Assembly (NCBI GenBank): GCA_036652035.1
Contig: JAVVWR010000049.1
Coordinates: forward strand, 1-23,928
Length of the DNA stretch: 23,928 bases
Source: JAEZVV01 sp036652035
GTDB taxonomy: Bacteria; Pseudomonadota; Gammaproteobacteria; Burkholderiales; Burkholderiaceae_F
Direction: 5' to 3'
Made by a program: the position numbers and the translations under genes. Below are positions 1 to 9,991 of this stretch, in pieces. Position 1 is the stretch's first letter; each line of letters starts with the position of its first letter. The notes below the pieces were generated by a model. The model was not told the DNA's origin and did no database searches. It saw only the letters and a list, made by a program, of their open reading frames with translations.

Positions 1-2
1 CT

Positions 3-158
3 ATGGCGCGCACCTGGGCCAAGCGGATCAAAGCGCGCAGCCGCTTGGTCTATTACCGCGGCAAGTGGGCCTTGATCGCAGACCCTGGCTGGCTGATCTT
101 GCTGCCCTGGTGGCTCAGTCGAACGCAACGGTCCAGACCAAATCGATCGCATTGGTAG
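3..158 (+). CDS. Possible C-terminal fragment of an unrecognised protein, cut by the window edge
   Basis: An open frame runs from the left edge of the window to a TAG at 156-158 and encodes about 51 residues. The visible part is basic and then hydrophobic, with many tryptophans (for example YYRGKWALIADPGWLILLPWW). This could be the end of a membrane-associated protein. Codons up to about position 115 are GC-ending and look coding. Beyond that the frame runs antisense into the 3' end of tamB for 44 bases and the codons become poor. The ATG at position 3 may simply be an internal methionine. I do not recognise the family, and the frame could also be non-coding. Confidence 0.3.
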   Translation: MARTWAKRIKARSRLVYYRGKWALIADPGWLILLPWWLSRTQRSRPNRSHW

Positions 159-3100
159 TGCCGGCTCGGCCGACGATCGAGAGCGCTTGCGTCAGTTGGT
201 AGGACAGTGCCACCGCGTAACTCGAGCCGGTAATCGCTTGCTCGAAGGACAGATAGAGCTTGTCGTTGATCCGCTTGCCCAGCGCCACCACTTCCTGGCT
301 GGCGCTGGAGTTCGAGCGCAACTGACCGGCCACCGTTTCCCTGGGCAGCAGCGAGCCGCTGGTCTGTGCGCCGCGCAGGCTGATTTCATCCAGCCCCAGG
401 CTGCGCATCACGGCGCCGGTGGCCGCGTCGCTTTGGTCCGAGAAGAGTGCACCGGCGGCGGCGGCGAGCAGCGCGCGGTCTTGCCCGGTGCCATCGGCCG
501 GACGCCCCAACACCAGCCAGTTGAGTTTTTCGGTCTCCGCCATCGAGGGGTCGGAGTAGAGGCGAATCACGGGGCGTTGTGCGGTACCGGCGATCGAAAC
601 CCCCACGCTGACGGGAAGGTTGGGCCTGAGCGCGAGAACGTTGAGTGCCGGATTGTCGAGCGCACCCTGGAAAGTGACGATTCCCCGTTCGATTCGCAGG
701 CGCTGGCCGTAGCCGGTAAACGTGCCATCGGCGGTTCGCACGGAGCCCAAGGCCCGCAAGGCGCCGGCCTCGCCTTTGACTTCGACCCGACCTTCCAGAC
801 GCGATTCGACGCCCGCGCCGCGAATGTAGAACCGGGGTCCAAGCTCGGCGGTGGCGTCGAGCGTGAGCGCGATCGGCGGCTGGATCGGGGCGGGGCGGTC
901 GCCGCGTGAGCGCAGCACCACGACGTCGTCGGGCAGGCTGGGACCGCGCTCCAACGTGTTGAAGTCGACATAGGCGCCGTCGGCCCGCAGCTTGGCGCTC
1001 AGTTCGGCGCGCTTGCCATAGAGCGCCAGACCCGCCTCGCCGGAGGCAATGATCCAGCGCTCGGGTGCTTGCAGCACCGGCAGGCGTTCGGCCTTGAGCG
1101 CGAAAGAACCGCTGAACGTTGCCAGGGCGAGGCGGCCGAAGGCCCGCACCGAACCTGGCCCGGCCGGAATGCCCGCGGCAGCCGATTCGAGCGCCGGCTT
1201 GACCCGTGGCGGGCCGGTGAACTGCAGGTTCTTGAGCACCAGCACGCCGTCCTCGACTTCGATCTCGGCCGCGCCGTTCTCCAGCCTCAGGCCTTGTTCG
1301 ACCCAGGCCAGCCGCAGGCCATCGGCGCTGGCCGCGCCACGCGCGCTGGGCGCCGCCGGTGTGCCGCGGACTTCGATATTGCCCTTGGCTCGACCTTCGA
1401 TCTGGACGTTGTCGTTGATGAGCGGGCCGATCCAGCCCAGGCTGGCCAGATTGGCACTGAGGTCGATTTGAAGCGGCCGGTCTTGCGCCAGGCGCCAGAC
1501 CCCGGTTGTGTCGGCCCAGGCCTCGAGCCGGCCGCTCGCGTGGCCCAGCGCGCTGCCGGCGACGCGGAAGTCACCGCTGATTCGGCCCGACTGGGCGTCG
1601 AGCCGCAAACCGAGCTCGCTCAGGCCCAGGGGGGCGAGGGCGGCAACGCCCGCGTAGATGTCGCCGCCGGCGCGTTCGACCACCAGCTTGCCATTGAGGC
1701 TGGGGGTGGCTGCCAAGTCCCATTGGCCGCGCAGCTTGAGAAGATCGCGTTGGCTGCTGCGGACGGCGCGGCGCAGTTCGCGCCGGGCAGGGTCAAGCGA
1801 CTGAGGTCGCAGGTCTTCAAAACGACCGGATGTGCGGGTGCCGTTGGCGTTTCGCGCCAGTTGCACCGCGTAAAACCGCCCTCCGGCGAAGGTGAAGTCG
1901 GCCGGACCAAGGCTTTGTTCGGTGCTGCCGATGACAATCGGCGTCGCCTGCAGCAGGCGGAACGGCGTGGGTTGCCCCGCTTCGGCGCTGCTCAGTTCGC
2001 CGCGCCAGGCGTGATCGCTCCAGCCGCCGTTGACGAGGGCCTGGATCGTTTGCTGGCCTGCGGTGCGGGCGTTGAACGTGATCCGTTGCTGCGCCCACGT
2101 TCCCTGGGCCGCCAGGGTGGCGGTCGCGATCGAGGAATCCTCGCCACCGGGACTTTTGTGGCCGTTCAACTCCAGCAACACATCGAAAGGTGCGGTGGCG
2201 GCCAGCGTGCCGTGGCCGCGTAACGAGAGCTTGGCGATCGACTGCGCGCCCGGCAGACGCAGGTTTTCCGCGCTCGCCTGGATCGCCGCGCGGGGCGATC
2301 GCCAATCGCCGCTGAGTTGAATCCGGGTCGCCAGCTGACCGGCAAGTTCGGGAGCGAGTTCGCGCAGCTGCGGCGCGGTGAGATCGATCTCAAGCTGGCG
2401 CCCCGCTCCCAGGCCGCCTTGAACGCTCAAACGGGCCGCGCCCGATCGCAGGTCGGCGCTCGCGTCCAGACGGTCCGGCTGGAGCGTCGCACTGGCCTTG
2501 CCGGAGAGCGGGCGCCCCGCCACCAGGCTGTTGTCAAGGGCGAGGCGCGCGGTGCCGGCGGGCGCGGGCGAGAGGTGACCGTCGAAGTCGAATTCGCCCG
2601 AGAGGCGGGTGGCCAGTCCCGGCGCGAGCTTGGCCAGATCGAGGTCTTGCAGACGCGCCGACAGCGTGGCCTGTTGCCGACCGTCGAGCTGGATCTGGCC
2701 CTGGACCTTGGCGTGACCGGCGCCAAGCCGCAGTTCAGAAGGGGCGATGCGCAACTCGTCGGCGGCGAGCGTCAAGTCGAATCGGGTGGCGAGCGGCAAA
2801 CCCTCGGTGTCATGCAGTTCACCCGTGAGGTGCTGCGTGCCCTTGGCGAGGGAATAGGCGAGCTGCCCGCTGATGCGAGTCGGGCTCAGGCCCGACCACC
2901 AGCCGGCCGCGTCGATTCCCCGAACCGTGGCGCGAGCGCTCAGAGCTCCGTCCGCAAGCCATTCGAAGCGGCCGCTGGCGCTGCCGCGTTCGGCGGCGAG
3001 CTCCTTGATGTCAAGCGTCAATCCTTCGCTCGACCAGAGCAGATCGCCGCGCGCCGATCGGACCGGCAGCCGTTGATGGTCGAGCGTGCCGGGGGTGGCG

Positions 3101-4062
3101 TTGCTGGCGCTGATCGAGCCCGCCAGGGTCAACGGGCCACGGCCTTCGCGCGGGGCCAGATCGGCGCGGGCGGTGAGGCGGGCCCGTGGCGCGCCGGCCA
3201 CCCAGTCGGCCAGTTCCCAGTCGCGCAGCTCCAGCTGAAGGCGCCCCAGCGTCATCACGCCAAAGGGCCGCAGTTCGGCGTCCAGTTCGCCACGGGTGGG
3301 GCTGCCGGTGGCGTTGATCTGGGCGCGCAGCCGCATCGCTTCAAGCCGGCCATCGATCGTGACGGCGGCGGCCACGGGGTGACCGGCCAGCGCCGACCCC
3401 AGTTCGCCCCGGAGGTCGATCGCATAGGGCGGGTGCGACTGCATCTGGCCGGCGATCTGCGCCGCCAGCGTGTCGAGCCGGGCACTGGCGCTCCGGATCT
3501 GGATGCTCTGCGCATCCCAGATCGCGGCGAGCGTGAGCTCGGAGATCACGATCGGCTGGGCGCCGCGCTCGCCCAGGCTGAATTCGTCGAGCTTGACCGC
3601 GGGCAGCAACAGTTTGAAGGGCAGCGCCAGCGTGGGTGGCAAGGGCGTTGCCGTAGTCGGAACCGTGGGCAGCCAATCGATCGCGAGGCGCTTGGCGTTC
3701 AGGCTCTCGAGCTCGATCACGCCGCGCTGCGGGACGAGCGTGCGCGGGGTGGCGGCGAGCTGCTCGATCGCGACCGCCCAGTCGGCGCCGCGAATGTCAA
3801 AGCGTTCGATGCGAACACCCTCGCGCAAGGAGCCGCTCACGCCCGTGGCCTGAATCTGTTGCGGCACCAGCACATTGACGAGGCGGATCGCTGCTGCCAG
3901 GCCCGTGGCGGTCGAGACCAGCCACCACAGCAGCAGAGCGATCCCCACCAGCGCGATCGACAGTGGCATCAACAGGCCGGCGAGCGAGCTCAGCCAGGGC
4001 GTGCGAAGGCCTGGCTGGGCGGCTTGCTTGACAGGCGGCGGCGCAGGCGAGGGCGTCGTCAT
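115..4062 (-). CDS. tamB: Translocation and assembly module subunit TamB (inner-membrane-anchored AsmA-like protein)
   Basis: TamB partners TamA to span the periplasm. It is implicated in autotransporter assembly and in phospholipid transport to the outer membrane. The protein is about 1315 residues, in the usual range. An N-terminal hydrophobic anchor (about residues 25-60, rich in L/A/W) follows a short Pro-rich cytoplasmic tail. A very long beta-rich middle has repeated short 'SARLxDLDLAKLAPGL'-style strands, typical of a beta-taco. The C-terminal TamB/DUF490 domain occupies roughly the last 350 residues and ends in a hydrophobic strand (LVWTVAFD). I chose the ATG at 4062 (MTTPSPAPPP) over one 12 codons upstream because it overlaps the tamA stop by one base (TGATG), the usual arrangement for translationally coupled tamA-tamB. 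Confidence 0.92.
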   Translation of the reverse strand: MTTPSPAPPPVKQAAQPGLRTPWLSSLAGLLMPLSIALVGIALLLWWLVSTATGLAAAIRLVNVLVPQQIQATGVSGSLREGVRIERFDIRGADWAVAIEQLAATPRTLVPQRGVIELESLNAKRLAIDWLPTVPTTATPLPPTLALPFKLLLPAVKLDEFSLGERGAQPIVISELTLAAIWDAQSIQIRSASARLDTLAAQIAGQMQSHPPYAIDLRGELGSALAGHPVAAAVTIDGRLEAMRLRAQINATGSPTRGELDAELRPFGVMTLGRLQLELRDWELADWVAGAPRARLTARADLAPREGRGPLTLAGSISASNATPGTLDHQRLPVRSARGDLLWSSEGLTLDIKELAAERGSASGRFEWLADGALSARATVRGIDAAGWWSGLSPTRISGQLAYSLAKGTQHLTGELHDTEGLPLATRFDLTLAADELRIAPSELRLGAGHAKVQGQIQLDGRQQATLSARLQDLDLAKLAPGLATRLSGEFDFDGHLSPAPAGTARLALDNSLVAGRPLSGKASATLQPDRLDASADLRSGAARLSVQGGLGAGRQLEIDLTAPQLRELAPELAGQLATRIQLSGDWRSPRAAIQASAENLRLPGAQSIAKLSLRGHGTLAATAPFDVLLELNGHKSPGGEDSSIATATLAAQGTWAQQRITFNARTAGQQTIQALVNGGWSDHAWRGELSSAEAGQPTPFRLLQATPIVIGSTEQSLGPADFTFAGGRFYAVQLARNANGTRTSGRFEDLRPQSLDPARRELRRAVRSSQRDLLKLRGQWDLAATPSLNGKLVVERAGGDIYAGVAALAPLGLSELGLRLDAQSGRISGDFRVAGSALGHASGRLEAWADTTGVWRLAQDRPLQIDLSANLASLGWIGPLINDNVQIEGRAKGNIEVRGTPAAPSARGAASADGLRLAWVEQGLRLENGAAEIEVEDGVLVLKNLQFTGPPRVKPALESAAAGIPAGPGSVRAFGRLALATFSGSFALKAERLPVLQAPERWIIASGEAGLALYGKRAELSAKLRADGAYVDFNTLERGPSLPDDVVVLRSRGDRPAPIQPPIALTLDATAELGPRFYIRGAGVESRLEGRVEVKGEAGALRALGSVRTADGTFTGYGQRLRIERGIVTFQGALDNPALNVLALRPNLPVSVGVSIAGTAQRPVIRLYSDPSMAETEKLNWLVLGRPADGTGQDRALLAAAAGALFSDQSDAATGAVMRSLGLDEISLRGAQTSGSLLPRETVAGQLRSNSSASQEVVALGKRINDKLYLSFEQAITGSSYAVALSYQLTQALSIVGRAGTTNAIDLVWTVAFD

Positions 4063-5876
4063 CAGAAAGCCAGGGTCACGGCAAACTGGAGGCGCCATTG
4101 GCGCAAGCGCTCGCCCCAGGCCAGGTCAATCGCCAGCGGACCGGCGGGTGTGCGAAGGCGGGCGCCCGCGCCAACGCCGAGAGCGGGTTTGAGGTCGGCG
4201 AAGGTGTCGGCGGCGTCACCCGCGTCGACAAAGCCCGCGATGCCCCAGTCGGAAATCCAGTGCACCACCTCAACCGAGGCGACGGCCAGAGCACGGCCGC
4301 CCACCACCGCACCGTCCTGCTCGACCCCCAGACTTTGGTAGTCGTAGCCGCGCACGCTGGTGGCGCCGCCGGTGCGAAACAGAAATTTGTTGGGGACGTT
4401 GTCGGCGCTGCGCGCCAGGACGCTGCCGAGCTCGCCGCGCAGGATCAGCACGTTGGAGGCGCTCAAGGGAATGAACTGCAGCCCGCGGGCGTAACCGCGG
4501 ACAAAGCCCTGATCGAAAGCGAGCTGGCGCAAGCCGGCGCTGGCCTCGAGTTCGAGCAGCCGGCCGCGCCGCGGATTGGCCAGACTGTCGAGGTTGCGCG
4601 AGATCCAGGTGGCCGAGCCTGACAAGACGTTGTTGACGATCGGCTCGGCTTGCGGCGTCTGGCGTTGCTCGCGCTCGACGTTCACGGAAAAAGTGATCTC
4701 GCGGTTGCGTGCGTCGCGGGTGCCCGACAGTCGGGTGGTCGAAGCGCCAAAGCCGGCGCGCCGCACCTTCAGGTTCTCGATGTCGCTGATGTCCGCCAGC
4801 ACCCCCACGCTGTCGCGCCATTCCCCCGAGCGTGGCGGCAGGAAGATGTCGGCATAGGCGTAACCGCCGGTCTGGTCGATCCGCAGGCCGGTCTGCAACG
4901 GCCAGGGACGGTCGAACACCAGAGCCTGGCGGTAGGCGAGTTCGATATGGGCGCCGGTGTTGGTGCCATAACCGATGCCGGTTGAAAAGCGCTTGCTGTG
5001 GGCCTCACTCACTTCCACCAGCAGTGGCGCGAGCAAGGGGTGCTCGGGGTCGAGCTGCGGCGTCACCACCACCGACGAGAAATAAGGCGTGTCTTGCAGC
5101 TGCTGCTGGAAGGCCGCCAGTTCGCTGCGGCTGTAGGCCGCGCCAGGCTCGATCGGGTTGTAGCGCTCGACCACCGAGGGCGGGTAGCGCTTGAGCCCCT
5201 CGATCTTGAGCGGGCCCAGGGTGTAGGTGGGGCCGCTGTTGATCTCGACTTCCAGGCGGGCGCTGTGCTCGGCCGCGTCGATCTCGGCGCGCGAGGCGGT
5301 GATACGGGCGCCAGCGAAGTCGCGGGCCGCCACGGCGGTGAGCAGGCGGGTTTTGGCCGCACCCCAGGCGTCGGATTGGAAGGGGCGGCCCACCGGCAAG
5401 GCCCAGGCGGCTTCGAACTGGCGGCGCTGATCGGCGTACTGCGGGCCGGTGATGGCGCCGTCGAATTTGAGATTGACACTGCCAACGAGGGTGCGGGGCC
5501 CTAGTTCGATCTCGAGCGCGTAGAGCGGTGGCGCGGCGGGATTGGCTTGGACTTTGAGCTGCGGCTGGAACCAACCCTCGGTGGCGAGCGCTTCGCGGGC
5601 CGAGCGCAGCACCGAGCGCAGTTCGCGTTCCTCGTCCTCGGGGTCGGCGCTGGCGGCGATGCGGGCTTCGCTGACGATCTTGCCGAGCACGGCCGTCGCG
5701 TCGGGCGCGAGCCGGGTGTCGGCGGCCAGCGAGAGCAGCGGGACGCGCGCCGACGCGGGCTCCTGCGCTTGGGCGCAAGCCGCAAAACCCAGAGCGAGCA
5801 CGAGGGCGAAAAGAAACGAGTGCAAGGTGGCGCAACGGAGGGGAGGCAAGGAAAATGAACGGGCTGACTGCCGCAC
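4062..5876 (-). CDS. tamA: Translocation and assembly module subunit TamA (Omp85-family outer-membrane barrel)
   Basis: This is an Omp85-superfamily protein that works with TamB. The protein is about 604 residues, close to the roughly 580 typical of the family. A signal peptide is visible (basic start, LHSFLFALVLALGFAACAQA, cleavage near residue 38). Periplasmic POTRA-type domains follow to about residue 270 (LxIEGLKRYPPSVVERYNPIEPG is a typical POTRA stretch). A C-terminal 16-strand-type barrel completes it. The Omp85 loop-6 signature VRGY is at residues 508-511, and the last residue is an aromatic Phe, as expected for a barrel. The start is a GTG at 5876 with a weak ribosome site, so the exact start is uncertain. 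The gene is the first of a tamAB operon and diverges from clpB. Confidence 0.93.
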   Translation of the reverse strand: MRQSARSFSLPPLRCATLHSFLFALVLALGFAACAQAQEPASARVPLLSLAADTRLAPDATAVLGKIVSEARIAASADPEDEERELRSVLRSAREALATEGWFQPQLKVQANPAAPPLYALEIELGPRTLVGSVNLKFDGAITGPQYADQRRQFEAAWALPVGRPFQSDAWGAAKTRLLTAVAARDFAGARITASRAEIDAAEHSARLEVEINSGPTYTLGPLKIEGLKRYPPSVVERYNPIEPGAAYSRSELAAFQQQLQDTPYFSSVVVTPQLDPEHPLLAPLLVEVSEAHSKRFSTGIGYGTNTGAHIELAYRQALVFDRPWPLQTGLRIDQTGGYAYADIFLPPRSGEWRDSVGVLADISDIENLKVRRAGFGASTTRLSGTRDARNREITFSVNVEREQRQTPQAEPIVNNVLSGSATWISRNLDSLANPRRGRLLELEASAGLRQLAFDQGFVRGYARGLQFIPLSASNVLILRGELGSVLARSADNVPNKFLFRTGGATSVRGYDYQSLGVEQDGAVVGGRALAVASVEVVHWISDWGIAGFVDAGDAADTFADLKPALGVGAGARLRTPAGPLAIDLAWGERLRQWRLQFAVTLAF

Positions 5877-5921
5877 GCCTGGCAGTGCGTAACCTGGATG
5901 CTAGCAAGGGTCGCTACCACG

Positions 5922-5949
5922 CTTGCAGCGCCGTGCGGCGACCCCATGT
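5922..5949 (+). promoter_or_regulatory. Heat-shock (sigma-32-type) promoter of clpB
   Basis: CTTGCAG at 5922-5928 and CCCCATGT at 5942-5949 are separated by 13 bases. The E. coli RpoH consensus is CTTGAAA, then 13-17 bases, then CCCCATnT. The -10 element matches at all specified positions and the -35 at five of seven. Transcription would start near 5957, giving a leader of about 53 bases before clpB, a standard heat-shock gene. The spacer itself is a small inverted repeat (CGCCG-TG-CGGCG, 5929-5940). Confidence 0.8.
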
Positions 5950-5971
5950 ACCTCATACATTTGATGTGATC

Positions 5972-5987
5972 GCCGCCCCGGGGCGGC
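5972..5987 (+). promoter_or_regulatory. Perfect GC-rich palindrome in the clpB leader
   Basis: GCCGCC-CCGG-GGCGGC is a perfect 16-bp palindrome (six-base arms, four-base centre) ending 22 bases before the clpB start codon and 7 bases before its GGAG ribosome site (5995-5998). In RNA it would form a very stable hairpin in the 5' leader. It could act on mRNA stability, or on ribosome access if it extends, or be a DNA-level operator for the divergent tamA side. No known regulator site is recognised. Confidence 0.45.
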
Positions 5988-6009
5988 CTGACTCGGAGAC
6001 CCTGACTCG
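5987..6009 (+). repeat. 9-bp direct repeat flanking the clpB ribosome site
   Basis: CCTGACTCG occurs at 5987-5995 and again at 6001-6009, immediately before the clpB ATG, with GAGAC between them. The ribosome site GGAG overlaps the first copy. It looks like a small local duplication that set the spacing (11 bases) between ribosome site and start codon. No function is evident. Confidence 0.6.
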
Positions 6010-8595
<2,586 letters not shown>

Positions 8596-8626
8596 GGAGG
8601 TTGGCGCGACCCAGCGCCAGCCACAA

Positions 8627-8656
8627 ACGAAGAGGGCGCCGCGGCGCCCTCTTCGT
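8627..8656. terminator. Bidirectional hairpin between convergent clpB and the DUF2863-like gene
   Basis: ACGAAGAGGGCGCC and its exact complement (14-bp arms at 8627-8640 and 8643-8656) flank a two-base centre. It sits 31 bases after the clpB stop and 14 bases after the stop of the facing gene, so it can serve both. Neither side has a clear T-run (TGTG on the right), which weakens the intrinsic-terminator call. A smaller inverted repeat (TGGCGC/GCGCCA, 8602-8619) lies beside it. Confidence 0.65.
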
Positions 8657-8669
8657 TGTGCAGGATGGC

Positions 8670-9863
8670 TTAGTGCAAAGGCACGGCCGGTCGCTCTTCG
8701 ATGTCTTCGGGCGGCTCGGCGTGCGCCACATGCCCGCTGGTGCTGGGGAACATGGGGGCGCCGCAGTCGTCGCAGAACTCGAGCGGGAAGCGATGCGAGT
8801 GCATCGTGATGCGGGTGATGCCAAGCGCGCGCAAGGCACGCTCGACGTCCTCGAGCGTCTGTTCTTCCTCGTCGCCCAGCAGCGGCCAGACCACGCCTTC
8901 GATCACGGCGTCTTCGTTGTCGGCCTTCGACAGACCGATTCGCACTTCCGGTCCCATCTGCAAATTGCCCCGCGCGTCCTCGAACAGGCCGGCTGCCGCC
9001 GCGACCTCGCTGGGCGAAATCTCGTAGGCCAGACGCAGGTAGGACACCGCCGCGCCGAGAGAGAACTCGCGCAGTTCGCGATCGCCCTGGCGCAGACCGT
9101 TGTGAAAGGCCTGCGGGCTCAGCACCTCGTAGCGGCAACCGGTCATGACCGGTTGCATGACCGCGGTGGCCTGTTCCTTGAAGGCGTTGAGTGCCGTGAT
9201 CTTGGCGTCGGGATCGACGCCTGTTTCCTGCCAATGGAATAGCGCGCTGCCGGCCGGAGCTGCCACCACGGCCAGGACGTAACGCGTATCGGCCAGCATG
9301 GCGACCGGTTCGCGCATCGGGCCGGCATCGATCTTGAGCACGCCCGCGGGCAGTTGCTCGACCAGGGCGTCGAGCATGGCGCGCACATCCGAAAACGCCT
9401 CGGGCAGCTGGTCGATCGAATACAGATAGTCACCAACAGCGACGCGGGCGTCGCGCGCGGCCAGGTGGCCTTGCAATTGGACTCGCAGGTTGTCAGTCAC
9501 GCTCTTGGCGAGCGTGGTGGCGGGAAGGCGGTAGCGCGACCAGGCGAGCATGGGCACGACCAGCAGCAGGGCGTCGTGCGCCACGCCGTCGATCTCGATG
9601 CTGCGGCTTTCGGCGCAGGCCTCGGCCAGGTCGGCCAGGTCGTCGTAGCCGCGTTGATTGTCGCGGGCCAGTTGGTCGAGGGCGGTGTCGATCGCGTCGT
9701 CGCTGCGGCGGGCGAGGCGGTCATTGATCAGTTCGGCCAGTCGACGTTCCCACAGCCGGTCTTCAAGACGGCTGCCGGATTCGGACAAACGCATGGCCAG
9801 CTTGACCAGGGTGTCGGCGTCGGCGGATTGGCGCGCGCGCTGGGAGTAGCGGTTGCGGCGCAT
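8670..9863 (-). CDS. DUF2863-like conserved protein of unknown function
   Basis: The protein is 397 residues, acidic, apparently soluble, with no signal peptide or membrane segment. Recognition as DUF2863 (a family I associate with Betaproteobacteria) is from memory of its overall pattern. The N-terminal third is helical (RLSESGSRLEDRLWERRL; DNQRGYDDLADLAEACAES). A mixed middle has hydrophobic strands. The C-terminus carries a close cysteine pair in FCDDCGAPMFPS, which resembles half of a zinc ribbon, followed by an acidic, Pro-rich tail. The ATG at 9863 has GAGGA about 9 bases upstream. It is a single-gene unit, divergent from the MFS gene. The role is unknown and nothing in the neighbours gives one. 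The coding sequence contains a 22-bp perfect palindrome. Confidence 0.8.
   Translation of the reverse strand: MRRNRYSQRARQSADADTLVKLAMRLSESGSRLEDRLWERRLAELINDRLARRSDDAIDTALDQLARDNQRGYDDLADLAEACAESRSIEIDGVAHDALLLVVPMLAWSRYRLPATTLAKSVTDNLRVQLQGHLAARDARVAVGDYLYSIDQLPEAFSDVRAMLDALVEQLPAGVLKIDAGPMREPVAMLADTRYVLAVVAAPAGSALFHWQETGVDPDAKITALNAFKEQATAVMQPVMTGCRYEVLSPQAFHNGLRQGDRELREFSLGAAVSYLRLAYEISPSEVAAAAGLFEDARGNLQMGPEVRIGLSKADNEDAVIEGVVWPLLGDEEEQTLEDVERALRALGITRITMHSHRFPLEFCDDCGAPMFPSTSGHVAHAEPPEDIEERPAVPLH
9135..9156. repeat. 22-bp perfect palindrome inside the DUF2863-like gene
   Basis: The half-site GCAACCGGTCA is followed immediately by its exact reverse complement. It encodes residues around QPVMTGC. 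A perfect 22-bp palindrome is unexpected by chance in a window of this size (about 1 in 4 million per position). It does not lie at a promoter or gene end. It could be a protein-binding site, an inverted micro-duplication or coincidence of codon choice. Confidence 0.9.
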
Positions 9864-9991
9864 GAGTGGGAATCCTCGTGGATGGGCAACAGCGATTATC
9901 GCATCCGGCGGCCTGGCCTGCGTCTGGCCTGTCGCAAAGACTGGCGCGGGCAGGGCGGGGATTTCCTGCGTCGCTTTGATAGATTGGCGGC

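Noticed and set aside
2317..4341. A 674-codon open frame on the plus strand opposite tamB and tamA, plus other long plus-strand frames near 187-2223
   Set aside because: They are antisense to a clear tamAB pair, have Gln/Gly/Arg-rich composition typical of GC-rich shadow frames, and show no family features.
5877..6009. CIRCE element (TTAGCACTC-N9-GAGTGCTAA) upstream of clpB
   Set aside because: Not present. The heat-shock control seen is of sigma-32 type.
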